DNA from: Gadus chalcogrammus | Taxonomy: Eukaryota; Chordata; Actinopteri; Gadiformes; Gadidae | NCBI RefSeq assembly: GCF_026213295.1 | Contig: NC_079418.1 | Coordinates: forward strand, 10,180,752-10,244,751 | Length of the DNA stretch: 64,000 bases | Direction of reading: 5' to 3' | Part shown: piece after piece, positions 1 through 10,353 of the stretch | Layout of the letters: every line of letters begins with the position of its first letter | How positions within the stretch are numbered: the stretch's first letter is position 1 | Notes under the pieces: generated by a model | Databases searched by the model: none | What the model saw: the letters and a program-made list of their open reading frames with translations, nothing else | What the model was told of the DNA's origin: nothing | Position numbers and translations under genes: made by a program

Positions 1-17
1 GCTGGGCGCACACGCAC

Positions 18-536
18 TTGCTCTCCATCAGAGCAGCGTACATCCCCGGTGTCCTGAACAGAGGGGCCGACATGATGTCGAGGGGGGGTCCCCAGCCAGG
101 AGACTGGACTCTGCACCACGATCTGATCAATCAGATATGGAGCGAGTTTGGGAAGGCGGAGGTCGACCTATTCGCCACGCGGGAGAACACACAGTGCGAG
201 CTGTGGTTCTCCCTCAGCGCGAAGGACAATCCCCCACTCGGGGTGGATGCGTTCGCTCACAGACCGTGGCCGAACACACTCCTGTAAGCTTTCCCGCCCG
301 TCCCCCTGATTCCCCAAGTCTTGGACCGAGTCCAAGAGGAGCGGCTGTGTATGATTCTCATAGCACCGCAACGCACGAGTGCACCGTGGTTTCCCTTCCT
401 CCAGCGTCTGCTCTCGGGGCCGCCGAAGGAACTCCCTTGGCGGCGGGACGCTCTCTCACAGGCAGGGGGAGCAATCATAGATTACCCAGAGATCGGCCAG
501 CGCTTGTGGGCCTGGCCGCTGAACATGAGCACCTAG
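18..536 (+). pseudogene. DIRS RT/RNase H polyprotein C-terminus, broken
   Basis: One frame carries the RNase H end typical of DIRS elements, with the landmarks YIPGVLNRGADMMSR near the start, VDLFATRENTQC, and then RPWPNTLL. An in-frame TAA at 285-287 interrupts it just after the NTLL residues. The same frame resumes with AFPPVPLIPQVLDRVQEER and runs to a TAG at 534-536, where a frameshift moves the conserved reading to another frame (LEGLGLSQEVVRTI). The 5' part is cut by the window. In a live element this region makes the RNA-DNA hybrid-degrading domain and connects to the recombinase. Confidence 0.8.
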
Positions 537-539
537 AGG

Positions 540-1442
540 GTCTCGGCCTCTCCCAGGAGGTCGTACGGACCATCCAGGGTGCCAGAGCTGACTCCACCAG
601 AGCTCGGCTAAATGGGCGGCTTTCCAGAAATGGTGCACGGAGAGGCGTTCTGATCCCATCTCCTGCCCTTTGCCGCGTGTGCTCTCTTTTCTCCAGACGC
701 TGATGGAAAGAGGGCTGGCCTTTAGCACGGTTAAGACGTACGCGGCTGCTGTTTCATCATGCCACGAAGGCTTCGGGGATAAAACTGTTTTTAGTCACCC
801 CTTAATGAAGCGCTTCCTAAAAGGTGTGAGGAGAGAGAGACCCGCAACGCGCTCTCTCACTCCACAATGGGATTTAACACTGGTGCTGCACGCACTGGTT
901 AAAGCCCCATTTGAGCCACTTGACCGGGTGCCCCCCAAGTTTGTGTCAGCCAAGACAGCTTTGCTGCTGGCCCTGACGTCAGCTAAGAAAGTGAGCGACC
1001 TGTCTGCACTCTCTGTAGCCCCTTCTTGTCTTAGAATACAAGGAGACGGCAGTTCGGCCATATTACACCCGAACCCGGCTTTTACACCTAAGAGTATTAC
1101 TAGCTCGTTCAGATCGAGAGTAATAACGCTCAATGGTTTCTCTCTCCCTCCTCATCAATCTGAGGAGGAGGCAACAGCCCATCTCTTGTGCCCCGTATGC
1201 GCGCTTCCTTTTATGTGAAGCGCACGGAGGCTCTGCGCAAATCTCAACAGTTATTTGTGCATTACAGAGAACATTCCCAGGGCCTCCCCTTGACGAAACA
1301 ACGGCTGTCGCATTGGCTGTGTGATGCTATCACACAGGCTTATGTGTCAGCGGGGGCAGAGCCGCCTGAGACTATCGGAGCTCTCTGCCTTCTCCAACTC
1401 AAAGTGGGCGTGGCCTATGTGAAGTGGGCGTGGCCGGGATGA
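540..1442 (+). pseudogene. DIRS tyrosine recombinase, frameshifted and C-terminally truncated
   Basis: The recombinase runs through three frames: roughly 540-640 (VVRTIQGARADSTRARLN), 640-1185 (core-binding domain with TLMERGLAFSTVKTYAAAVS and RFLKGVRRERPATR, then catalytic-domain start SAKTALLLALTSAKKVSDL) and 1188-1440 (VKRTEALRKSQQLFVHYREH, then PLTKQRLSHWLCDAI). In the AKKVSDL segment the usual catalytic Arg position of this family (A-x-R-V/I-S-E-L) reads Lys. The C-terminal part with the HxxR, H and Tyr is missing: after AGAEPPETIGA the sequence departs from the family. At least three lesions and loss of the active site make it non-functional. Confidence 0.82.
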
Positions 1443-1496
1443 CGTAATGGCTCCGCCCCTGTCTAAAGGTGCTGCCATCTGTGGCTGGAGTAGTTA

Positions 1497-1586
1497 TTGC
1501 AGCTTAAGTGTTCGATCCTGCTTCCTAGTGGCTATGTGAGGGTAATGCAGCTTGTGTGTTCGATCCTGCTTCCTAATGGCTATCAG
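1497..1586 (+). repeat. Two imperfect ~50-bp tandem units in DIRS terminal region
   Basis: The stretch TTCGATCCTGCTTCCTA followed by GTGGCTAT or ATGGCTAT occurs twice about 50 bp apart, each preceded by TGCAGCTT. It belongs to the DIRS terminal region and is echoed, in reverse complement, near 63860-63920. Confidence 0.75.
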
Positions 1587-1640
1587 GGAGCAGCTTATGT
1601 ACTTAAAATACGTAACATCTACAGATCAAATACGCTTGTG

Positions 1641-2398
1641 ACGTAAGTTAGCATTTTTTGATGGGTACCATGATTTGATAGACTCCGCTATCGAGTCGTA
1701 CTACGGTAGCAAAATCTGACAAGGGAGCAGAAATGGGCAGAACACCCACCAACAGCATGACAGACCTGCAAACTCCTTTATCAAAAATCAATGTCAAAAC
1801 ATCCTTGAGGCTTATAAAAAATATTTTATTTACAACTGTCACAATTTCTTTATTATTTTTACTTATTATTGGAGAGACAAAAAACAATTATTATTCTGTG
1901 AAGTTGATGAATTGTCACTTTTATGTTTTCTACCAATAGTATGCGCTGTGGCAAGCACATGGTTTGCATGTGTTACTTCGAAGGCAAAAAAAATCTAAAA
2001 TACAAGAAAACACAAAAACCTACATTCAACCAGTGGGGTATGGCCCCTGACTCTGAGGAGGTAGGTACCTCCAGCCTGGAGGGTACCCCCTCCATGCCAG
2101 GGCGCCCTGAATTTATGTTTATTAACAGCTCCTCCACCGGGGTCAAGACAATTTGAGGGCCAGATCCAGTCTGCCGACTGTCAGCCTTTTCACAAAAAAT
2201 TGCTTATATAAATTTATACCAATACGATGGTGGGAAAAGCTTACCAGTTTGTATGTTTTTTATAATTCATTTTTATACTTGATCCGCTGACCGCTTGGAA
2301 GCCATCGGAGTACATCTTTTTTTTTAGAAGAAAGGGGTTATGTGGTAGGATCTTTAAGAATGCTTAACTGGGATATTTATATATTAAAGGCTTGAATA
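1641..2398. other. No gene recognised
   Basis: AT-rich sequence with only short chance ORFs. I see no splice-linked exons, terminal repeats or conserved motifs in this interval. Confidence 0.5.
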
Positions 2399-2605
2399 TT
2401 AACGATCATGCTTTTGACGTGTAACTAACGCATTTACGCGGTCAGCAATCCGCTGCCAGGCTATGGTTCTCCGGGTTGCAGAGGCTTTAGCGTTCCCTTT
2501 TCTTGTGATAATGTCCTTCTCCTCGTCATAGCTCCCCAGGAGAACCTGAAGTTCCATTTCATTGAAATAAGCGTCCCGTTTCGCCATTTCGATCAGGGTT
2601 TCCAT
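2399..2605 (-). pseudogene. Myb/SANT-like DNA-binding domain fragment (Harbinger accessory gene)
   Basis: From the Met at 2605 the 68-residue product begins METLIEMAKRDAYFNEMELQ and continues with VLLGSYDEEKDII and RRTIAWQRIADRVNAL. This is the first helical part of the Myb/SANT-like protein that PIF/Harbinger transposons encode next to their transposase to help it reach the nucleus and bind the ends. The ORF also opens upstream to 2818, but that part reads the non-coding element end, so I place the start at 2605. It stops soon after the domain, and no transposase is visible nearby, so I treat it as a fragment; a first exon is also possible. Confidence 0.65.
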
Positions 2606-2624
2606 GATCCATACATCACGTCTT

Positions 2625-2800
2625 TTTAGGTTTGGCGGTGACGCGCACAACCCTGTGTTAACCAACCCCGAGTTGGTTGAACTAATGCATAACCGCTGCT
2701 GTGGAACCGAAAACTCTGGGTTAGTCGGCACTGGGTAAATCAACCTAGAGTTCAGCGTTAACTCAGTGTTTGTTAAACCTCCGTTCGTGGAACACCCTTC
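2625..2800 (-). mobile_element. Probable Harbinger-type element terminus
   Basis: Next to the Myb-like fragment lies a run of short complementary motifs (GTGTTAACCAACC, GAGTTGGTTGAAC, CTCTGGGTTAGTC, GCGTTAACTCAGTG, GTTTGTTAAACC). Such subterminal repeats are usual at ends of fish Harbinger-type elements. The far end is not found in the window, so the limits are approximate and the classification is inference. Confidence 0.45.
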
Positions 2801-2913
2801 TAGACGAGTGTTTCGCAAGCTCTCTTGCGTTGTTTGGCCGCATGCATGCGCATGCGCGGTAGCCAGGCGACCGCCTCATCCAATGGCGAGCTCAGTTGGC
2901 GTTGTGTGCTTCA

Positions 2914-3009
2914 AGATTCCGATTGACCCAGAGAAATGTCAATTATAAGAAAGATTCTGAAGCAAGTGCTGAGATTCCGATTGGCCCAGAGAAATGTCAA
3001 TTATAAGAA
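2914..3009 (+). repeat. 58-bp-period direct repeat (two copies)
   Basis: The stretch from AGATTCCGATTG through AATTATAAGAA occurs at 2914-2951 and 2972-3009 with one base difference (GACCC versus GGCCC). It is followed at 3038-3057 by a run of about 20 C and then 8 A. Confidence 0.9.
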
Positions 3010-3803
3010 TGATCCAATAATTGTTCGCAATTCTGGACCCCCCCCCCCCCCCCCCCCAAAAAACAAAACTCTCCGGTTCTACACGATTCACGTGAATGAC
3101 CAAATTGACCAAGAAAACGGCGATTGTCGCCGAAAAGCGACAAGTTTGCAGCTTTGGCATGATGAGAACAAAACAAAGTCTACCTTTGAATTGTGTCTAT
3201 GCCAGTTAGCTAGGTTAGCCTCGCACCTGTAAATGAAGTGCATCCAGGTTTGCAGTTTAACGTGAGAATTCGCAAACATTGAGCCACTTCGGATGGACCT
3301 GGCGAACGTTTTCCCTCTGTGACATGAATCTCGACTTACCCTGATGATTAACGACTGAAGTTAATGGCCAAATTACATAGCATAAAAGCTCAAGCCTATT
3401 CTGGAATGATTTAACAACATAACATGTGTTGTCCATTCAACCAGAACAGCCAAGCTTTGCCGGTAATGATGTTAAATTCATTGCAGCCACATTTTATACT
3501 ACTATTGTACTTACCATATCGAATCCTTTCTGCTGTATGGCTTCTTCAATTGCATTAGATGAGGGCAAAATGGGCATCTAATAGATTTTCGAAAGTAGAC
3601 CTGCTTTCATTAACCACAGATTAAACGTGTGGTTTTTTGGAGGGCACTCTCTGAAATATATCCGTCGTAGAAAATCATAATGTGACACCATATTGATAAA
3701 AACATCTGACAAAGGAGTTAATTTCAAATTAGGTTTGCACACCTTAAAAAAAAAGCGTGTAAATGTGCGACACACCCCTGGTAGGTATGATTGGCATATC
3801 TAA

Positions 3804-5214
3804 TAGGGCTGGGAATCGATCCGAATTTCCTGGATCGATCCGATTCATAAGGTCACGATCCGATTCGATCCACGATTCGATCCGATATCGATCTATTTAC
3901 AGACATAATGCAAATAAATACTGTCCCATAGACAAAACAGCTCCATGTGTTTGTGATTATATCTGTGTACGTGTAAGAGGGACACAGAGAGAGAAGAGTC
4001 AAGAATCAAGTATTTATTTTAGACAAAAATCCAAGTATTATTTGAAATTTAAGTAACATATCCATGGCAGAATTAAAACAATGACCAGAACTAAACAACA
4101 ATGACCAAATAAAATATAAATAAATTAAAATTAAGTGGCCCTCTATATTAGAAAACTACAAGAACCCCTGTACCCAGTCTTTGACAACCAGAGACTTGTG
4201 AAATGCCATACGAAGCCGATTTTTTGGGTGAAACCGCATAATGCTACGGCCACACCAAACGCGTGTAACGTGTCTAACTTGACGCTTGATCATAGTGTGT
4301 CACAAAAATGGTTCAACGCGCCAACGCGCCTGTGGCTGCGCTGGATTTAGGAGTCCGAGGTAGGAAACCCAAACGCCGCCGTGTTTGGGTGCATGAGTTT
4401 AGATCGGGTTAGATTAAATAATCTCGGATATAAATAACAATAATCGGGTTAAATAACTTCACATGGTGTGTCTGGTGTGTTTCCAGCATTCGTAGTGTTG
4501 ATCAGCAGATAGTCCGCCAAGACGTTGAGGTTGCTTAGCAACCAGAGACGCTGTCCATGCAAGTGAATGGAGCGTTCCCTCTTCGTCATAACTATCAAAC
4601 CAAACATCCTTCACATTCAACGAGCGAACATTATGAAAGTAAAATGCACATTTCTCGCTAAAAATGTTTACATAAACGCATTTAATGGCCTAACTATGTT
4701 ACTATTTCCACCCAGAATAAAGAAAGATGTCGGCCGTATGCTTCTGTGCAAGCGTCACTACTCTCTGCCAGTGACGTCGGGTCAAGCTCCACGCTGATTT
4801 GTTCCATTAGTAGATGGAACAAGGAGGTGTCCGATAGGCGGAGATGATCAGCGGGAGTGGCCGCCAGCGAAGCTGTGCATGGTGGGAGTTGTTGTCTTCA
4901 ATCCACAAGCGCCAAAAAGTCACTTTCTGCCTTTTCTCGGTCAAGACGGCAACAAATTAGAATTTTATTTTATTATTCGACTACATATAGGACCCAATTT
5001 CAATACATATTCATGCCTCCACCGGTGAAATGCTTTTTTAAGTTTCGGTTTCGTTGAGCCGGCACTCGCTTTTTATAGTGCGCCTTGCGCGTCAAAGAAA
5101 ATAGTGCCTTTAGTCACCTGGAAAAGATCGATCCAGACATTTTTGGATCGATATCGTGCTTTTTGAGCGTGAATCGATATTGGATCGCGGATCGATTTTT
5201 TGAACACAGCCCTA
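3804..5214. mobile_element. Non-autonomous hAT element (1411 bp)
   Basis: The element begins TAGGGCTGGGAATCGATCC and ends GAACACAGCCCTA, with subterminal GATCGAT/ATCGAT motifs at both ends. It is flanked by a perfect 8-bp target duplication, ATATCTAA, at 3796-3803 and 5215-5222, the length made by hAT transposases. The interior has no recognisable transposase, only short chance ORFs, so it would depend on an enzyme from elsewhere. Confidence 0.92.
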
Positions 5215-5222
5215 ATATCTAA

Positions 5223-6130
5223 CCACCAGTCCGTAATTCAGTAGCTGTACCTCCTCTTATTCCTATCCAATAACCAAGAAGGACCTACACTGACTAATCT
5301 GCAACTAACGAAAGTTCTTCCTTTCTGCTTTGGTATTGATCGAGTCAAGACTGTAGCCGTCCTGTATTGAAATGGTAAGTTCAGGGGCGCAACTGTCTAC
5401 TTTCTGGGGGGTATGCAGACACATAGCAGGCGCCCCCCCCCCCCTTCCTCCCCCTTTGATCTGGGCACAAATTTGACCTAAAACACACTCTGATATCGAA
5501 TCAAAAAATTAATTTTGAGTGCACCAGGACAGATATCCAGTGTTTTTTTAGAGGCAGCCTTTCGAAGATGCTCTGCCAGTGTAACATCATACCGACCCAG
5601 ATATACCAAGGATACCCAAAAAATTTCCATTTCTAGGATGTCCTAACTGTGCATTTTGTTCCCCTCAGTGGCAGGTTTCTTTCTGCAAGGAAGAGTATGC
5701 AGTCGATCACAACAGAATCAACAGAATCTCTGCAATTCGCAATAGTTTGACCTAGGCATAAGCGGGATGCCAATTCTTTCCATCAGATAAGCATGTAGCG
5801 GCCGCGTTGTCAGAATCACACATTGCTACACCCATGGATTAAAGTTCTCCGTCGCTACGACGGATTTCCGTCATTTGGAGTTCACAGAGGCCACTTCACA
5901 TCTCCGATAACGTCGGGACAAATTTACAAACAGGCGTCATTTGGATAAACTAATCGCATATTAAGGATCTAAATAGGTACTTTCTCGCATAAAAAAATAT
6001 TAAAACTTAAGAAAGTGATGTATTAACAGCACTGAAGCGAGAATTAAAACAGCTTTTAGCAGCTTTACCGCTACCGCTGCAGCGAAATGCATTCTGGGAA
6101 ACTTGCATACTGTATACAGACGGTCGGTCT
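5223..6130. other. No gene recognised
   Basis: Intergenic sequence with a C-rich run near 5430-5445. I found no convincing coding exon, RNA gene or mobile-element boundary. Confidence 0.45.
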
Positions 6131-6131
6131 G

Positions 6132-6176
6132 CTGTATACTGCATACTGAATCCCACATTCAGTATGCAGTATACAG
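6132..6176. repeat. Hairpin: 20-bp perfect inverted repeat, 5-nt loop
   Basis: CTGTATACTGCATACTGAAT at 6132-6151 is exactly complementary to 6157-6176, with loop CCCAC. Further TATGCAG/GTATAC motifs continue on both sides (6100-6220). It probably belongs to a decayed DNA-transposon end. Confidence 0.85.
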
Positions 6177-6484
6177 TACATACTGCGCAGTATGTAGTCG
6201 GCAGTACGGTAGTATGCAGTTTCGAACATGGACATAATACACGCGTGTATTATGTCGTCATACGTCAACGCCGGTAAAATTGTCAAATTATATAGTGAGT
6301 ATTTAAAAGGTCTACCGTTAAAATTGACTGAAAACACAAGCATTTTAATGTACATCCCGATTATATATTAAATATATATTAAATAATTATATACAAATGT
6401 ATATATATACACACCATTTTCGCGCCACATCTTACGTCTCTTTGTTGTGTTCGTGTTGAGTGTCAGAGCGAAAGTTAAGCTAGT

Positions 6485-6840
6485 ATGAACTCCCTTATAA
6501 TGATTGACGGCTCTGATGTATCGGATATTGATAAAACACAAAAAAATAAATGGAGATGGGCATGGCTGACGGAAACGGGGAACGATGGCAAGCCTTACGG
6601 TTCATGGTGCAAAAAAATTCAACAACCAGGTGCGTGTTTTTGTGTGATATGCCACAAAAAATTCTGTATGGCAATAATGGCAAAAAAGTGCTAATTCGCC
6701 ATCAGGCTGACGCTTCTCACAAGGCTGCCCTTCGCGGTCTCCAAAACACATCCTCACTGCCTGGTGCCACAACAACGACATCGGAGGCGCAACAATCCAT
6801 GGCCGATCGTGCGTGCAACCAGAAAGTACGCATATGTTCG
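6485..6840 (+). pseudogene. Zinc-finger N-terminus of a hAT-like transposase, frameshifted
   Basis: The first frame (6485-6694) gives KNKWRWAWLTETGNDGKP and CFCVICHKKF. The conserved reading then continues in the next frame as YGNNGKKVLIRHQADASHK and ACNQKVRICSF. The order Trp-rich block, CxxC, then H-x(4)-H is a zinc finger found at the N-terminus of some hAT-type transposases and related fish proteins. A frameshift near 6660 breaks it. A GT-starting stretch follows CNQKVRICSF, which could be a former splice donor. No catalytic domain follows. Confidence 0.55.
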
Positions 6841-7132
6841 TTTAATTTTCAATCACAGTTCGAATTGCGTTATAAAAACAACAAATATGGAAATGAAGGT
6901 TAAAACCGTGTTAAATGGTAAGATAATGGCTGAGTTTGTCTCCAAATGAAAACAATACAAGGGTTGCTTCTGCCCTCTTCTCTATATTCTGAAATGGTTC
7001 AGGGTATTGACGTGGTGACCTTTCCAGAAGTTATGAGGGCTTTATCATCATTAAACTGCATCATTATTAAAGACAGAGCCTTTCTGTCCTTTTCAAACCG
7101 TGTGTCTTGTGCGAAAAACGCCCCGCCACTCA

Positions 7133-7189
7133 AAAACCCCTTATCCATAATGACGAAAAGACTTTTCGTCATTATGGATAAGGGGTTTT
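7133..7189. repeat. 57-bp near-perfect palindrome
   Basis: A 28-bp arm (7133-7160, beginning AAAACCCCTTATCCATAATG) is exactly complementary to 7162-7189 around a single central A. It could extrude as a cruciform or be a very small fold-back element. Confidence 0.95.
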
Positions 7190-7292
7190 CTTAAGCAGGT
7201 GTCAAGTAACCTAACCTGGAACATGTTTCACACACTGCACGTGACTTGGCTGTAGCGCGAATAAAATTTCAGTCAGAAGATTTTTTTTCACT

Positions 7293-7607
7293 TTAATCCC
7301 TGTACACCCCTTTCCAGTAAAACACACCTCCATTCAAGGCATCCTTCGTCATCCACCCCCATTCATCTCCTACTCCAATGGAAATAGACTGCCCACCGAT
7401 TCCGCGCATTTTAAAAGATCCGTCCTCCAGGCAGGAAAAGGGGTAGCGAGTGCAAGTCACCGGAAAAGGAGAGTCCGTAAAAAAGAAGTCGGACCACGGC
7501 GTTAAGCGTTTGTTTGAAGTCCGCGTTATAGCCATCTTATGCTTTGCAACCTTGTCACGGGAGTTTCGTCGGCACGTCTTCGATTGCCTGCATGTGGATG
7601 TCGTCAT
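7293..7607 (-). CDS. Hypothetical ORF, function not recognised
   Basis: A 104-residue open frame. Its second half has an unusually protein-like composition, with LTPWSDFFFTDSPFPVT, CLEDGSFKMRGIGGQ, GVGDEWGWMTKDALNGGV and FYWKGVYRD before the stop. The first 35 residues are basic and less convincing, so the real coding part may be an exon that starts inside. I see no signal peptide or membrane segment. It may be the last exon of a host gene or a remnant of a mobile element. I do not recognise the family and assign no function. Confidence 0.35.
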   Translation of the reverse strand: MTTSTCRQSKTCRRNSRDKVAKHKMAITRTSNKRLTPWSDFFFTDSPFPVTCTRYPFSCLEDGSFKMRGIGGQSISIGVGDEWGWMTKDALNGGVFYWKGVYRD

Positions 7608-7783
7608 TTCCCTACCGGACGTTGCTTCATGGGAACCTGCATCTCACAACTGACTGACTCTGACTCTGACTAACGTTATCAACTTCGGTACCGTGAGTAC
7701 CCGGTGTGTATTTTTGTTTTGGGTGGGTTGTTGCTACACCGGGTCGAGAGACGCTGGTTATTGTGATTTATTTCCTTATTTTT

Positions 7784-7857
7784 CGCGGTAATACCCGAAA
7801 CAGACTTTTCTATTGGAGTTCGCGGTAAAACCCGAAACGGACTTTTCCCCAAATGGA
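7784..7857 (+). repeat. 37-bp tandem duplication
   Basis: CGCGGTAATACCCGAAACAG at 7784 recurs at 7821 as CGCGGTAAAACCCGAAACGG, each followed by ACTTTTC. Confidence 0.85.
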
Positions 7858-8104
7858 TTAAATATGGGATTAAACGACTGATGCGTACGCACGCTGCATT
7901 TATTTTCTTCTTGTTTGTACTGTACTGTGGATAATTATTATGCAATTATATTGTGAAAATCGCATTGCTGGATTGTCTTTGTGATTTATTGTTGCTCCTT
8001 GATCTGCCTAGTTATTAATTTGTGTGGGTTAACTAGGCTATTTTCGGTTATGTTTTACTTTGTCAGACTTGACTCTGACTGGCACCCCAACATTCAACTT
8101 AGTC

Positions 8105-8290
8105 TAACCCGCTACAAGCATTTATGTGGTAACCACTTGTTTCATGGTGCTTCAGTATCTTTGAAAGACACTGCCAGTTATTATACCCCACCACAAGGCG
8201 CGTGTCAGCAACTCTAGCTTCACCAAAAAGCTTACATGCAAAACAATAGACTCTGTTAGAACTGTTGGAGTACAGTAACCAATAGGGGTG
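8105..8290 (-). pseudogene. hAT transposase N-terminal TTF-type zinc-finger fragment
   Basis: On the minus strand the reading YWLLYSNSSNRVYCFACKLF, then GYNNWQCLSKILKHHETSGY and HINAC, is the TTF-type zinc finger found before the DUF4371/hAT catalytic region in ZMYM-like hAT proteins (CxxC followed by H-x(5)-H). Only this part survives. It is cut on its 5' side by the start of another hAT-like end at about 8286, and no RNase H-like core follows. Confidence 0.7.
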
Positions 8291-8420
8291 GGAAAAATAA
8301 TCGATTTTTTGATGCATCGCAATACTGTGTAGAACGATTCAGTCTCGATTCAGATACGATAATAATCTTTATTTATTTTTTTGGATTATTAATTTATTAA
8401 CTTTTGGATTATTAACAGAG
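8286..8420 (+). mobile_element. hAT-type terminal sequence, partner end not found
   Basis: TAGGGGTGGGAAAAATAATC, continuing into ATCGATTTTTTGATGC, is the kind of end carried by many vertebrate hAT elements. It abuts the zinc-finger fragment directly. I could not find the complementary end or the repeated 8-bp flank (expected GTAACCAA), so the element is truncated or its other end has diverged. Confidence 0.5.
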
Positions 8421-8529
8421 TTATAAAGTATCAACTTTATAACTCCGTTTTTACAGGTTCTATTGGCATAAAACAGACTTGCATAGAGATTGAAGTAAAA
8501 CAAAATAACCACAAACAAGTTCCTTTATT

Positions 8530-8860
8530 TTTCTTCCCACACGGCGCCCACTGGAGCGCCGTGTGGGGAGGAGGGGGGGAGGGAGGCGAAGGAGTATGGC
8601 AAGCCAACCCCGCCGTAAAACGCCAGCATTTAGACGCGAATCACCTTCATTACGCCGTAAAAAACGCTGTAAAATGTAGAAAAACTGCGTATTTTACGCC
8701 GTCATGCGCAAAAAAGCGTTGCTTTTTACGTCGCAATTAAGCCTTTCAAGAGCGCGCGTAAAAAGCGCTGTTTTGAACATCAAAACGCGCGTAAAATACG
8801 CTGCGTTTGTGCACTTCACAACGGCGTAAAATACGGCGTTTCTCTAGTATGCTAATAATC
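8530..8860. repeat. CGTAAAA/TTTTACG-rich low-complexity block with hairpin
   Basis: At 8530-8560 CCCACACGGCGC pairs with GCGCCGTGTGGG around a short loop. From about 8600 to 8845 the heptamer CGTAAAA, or its complement, recurs at least ten times, often inside GGCGTAAAATACG or ACGCCGTAAAA. There is no ORF. Confidence 0.75.
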
Positions 8861-9036
8861 TCCGCCCTTCTTCTCTCTCAGGCAATGCATTTGAAGTGTT
8901 TGCGCCCAATCGCTGAACAAGACAAGCAGACCAAATCAGTTCAGCACAGATCTGCTTTGAGGAGTTCTCCTCTCATTTGTTGTTAGTTGTAGCGTCATAT
9001 AGATATATATATTAGTAAATGCAGTTACAAGAGTGT

Positions 9037-9100
9037 GGTCACCGTGGCCCAATCGATAGAGACGCTTGCTCTGTAGGCAAGTGGATCGAATCTATTTATT
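9037..9100 (+). repeat. tRNA-derived SINE head (A and B boxes)
   Basis: TGGCCCAATCG at 9045-9055 fits the RNA polymerase III A box (TRGYNNARNNG), and GATCGAATC at 9084-9092 fits the B box (GWTCRANNC), at tRNA-like spacing. The sequence around them is tRNA-like but no cloverleaf closes, so this is a SINE head or pseudo-tRNA, not a functional tRNA gene. No SINE tail is recognised. Confidence 0.65.
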
Positions 9101-9811
9101 GTCAGATTTGTGCTTTTGTCAGATGGTCACTTTTATGATCGCAATGCTTTTTAGTCTGCAAGCCAGACCTCCTGTGTTATAAGTTCCAAATTCAGTGCCT
9201 TTTTAGTCAGCCAGCCAGATCATCTCGGTGTCTTGTTACACGCTTTATAAGTTAATTATATTTAAATTATTATAGCCATGGAGCCTTTATTTTCGTGGAG
9301 TTATCGTTACATCCTCTCTTGTACACAGTGGAAAGGAGTGAGAGGGATCCATAGAGAGAGACACTGATGAACTGGGGAGCCAAGTAGCCTAACTGATTGG
9401 CTTAAGAGGCCCATCAGCCCATCATTCTTTCGAACCTTCGTAAAAAAAGTCTGTTTTTCCCAAAACTCCTCTTAACATGAACGTGCGTGCACTGCTCTAA
9501 CAACGTTACATTTTTTGAACACTAGTGTAGAATACTAGTGCAGTGGGTAGAGCTCCCAGCCGCCCACCCATTACATGGACACTTCGCAATTTATTTTTAA
9601 TCTATCATGCACGTGGCTATATTGTGATTTATTTTTTGGATATAAAACCACTGACTATGCTGTGTTAGTAAACGGCAGAAACCTGTGTGTACTTTAACAG
9701 TGTTTATTCAGTTACACAAGTGTCAAACAAGCTGTCCTCCAAATCACCATTTCCCTAGGCCTATATGTTTTCATGTCGACAAATGGTTGAAATAAAGTAA
9801 CGTTGTGACCC
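9101..9811. other. No gene; part resembles 15290-15400
   Basis: No coding exon is recognised. The stretch around 9690-9800 (CAGTGTTTATTCAGTT, then TGTTTTCATGTCG and GAAATAAAGT) shares its order of motifs with about 15320-15395, so both are diverged copies of one repeat lying on either side of the L2 cluster. Confidence 0.55.
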
Positions 9812-9821
9812 GGCGTATATT

Positions 9822-10262
9822 AGGCAAGGCAAGGCAAGGCAAGGCAACTTTATTTATATAGCACTTTTCATACACAAGGCAGGCTCAAAGTGCTTCACAT
9901 ATAAACATTGTTATACAATCAAATAAAATAATAGATAAGTAAAAGAAAACATATGCAAAGAAATGAGTAAAATAGAAAGTTAAAAAGGCTTTTTAGTAAG
10001 TAAAATTGAAAGTGCAATGTATTTAAGAAAGTGAGAAAATTAAATTGAAAGTTATTTAAGATCAGATCAACAGACTCTCTGGAACCCAAGTCGGGACCAC
10101 AACCCGACCTTAAGGACAACCTATTACAATATTCTAGGACTCTAGCCCAGAACCAAAGGCAAACAACAAACAACAAACAAATATTCAGTGATTATTCTAG
10201 GACTCTAGCCCAGAACCAAAGGCAAACAACAAACAACAAACAAATTCAAAAGAGTTTCATAT
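9822..10262 (-). mobile_element. 5'-truncated L2-type LINE 3' end with target duplication
   Basis: On the minus strand this is only the 3' terminal part of an L2-type LINE, ending in (GCCTT)n (seen here as AGGCAAGGCAAGGCAAGGCA) after the block AACTTTATTTATATAGCAC. It is flanked by the 10-bp duplication GGCGTATATT at 9812-9821 and 10263-10272, so it is a separate 5'-truncated insertion. Within it a ~53-bp segment containing TTCTAGGACTCTAGCCCAG is present twice (about 10131 and 10192). Confidence 0.85.
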
Positions 10263-10353
10263 GGCGTATATTCAGTGATTAAGCGCTTAATCACTAATGC
10301 AGGTTTTCACTTCGTCAAGCTCTTAATGACACAACTTCATTACTCAGCAAATG

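Larger units (their letters stand above)
1..1640 (+). mobile_element. DIRS-type retroelement, 3' half (decayed, cut by window edge)
   Basis: The segment reads as the distal part of a DIRS element: the end of the reverse transcriptase/RNase H polyprotein followed by a tyrosine recombinase, then a non-coding terminal region (about 1440-1640). DIRS elements integrate with a tyrosine recombinase and have split inverted terminal repeats instead of LTRs. Both genes carry stops and frameshifts, so the copy is dead. The terminal region resembles the reverse complement of about 63790-64000, which supports calling it a DIRS end. The 5' half lies outside the window. Confidence 0.85.

Noticed and set aside
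2606..2818. N-terminal extension of the Myb-like ORF
   Set aside because: These codons read through the inverted-repeat terminus of the element and have no protein-like character.
9037..9100. Functional tRNA gene
   Set aside because: A and B boxes are present but arms do not fold into a cloverleaf and there is no terminator at the expected place; a SINE head fits better.
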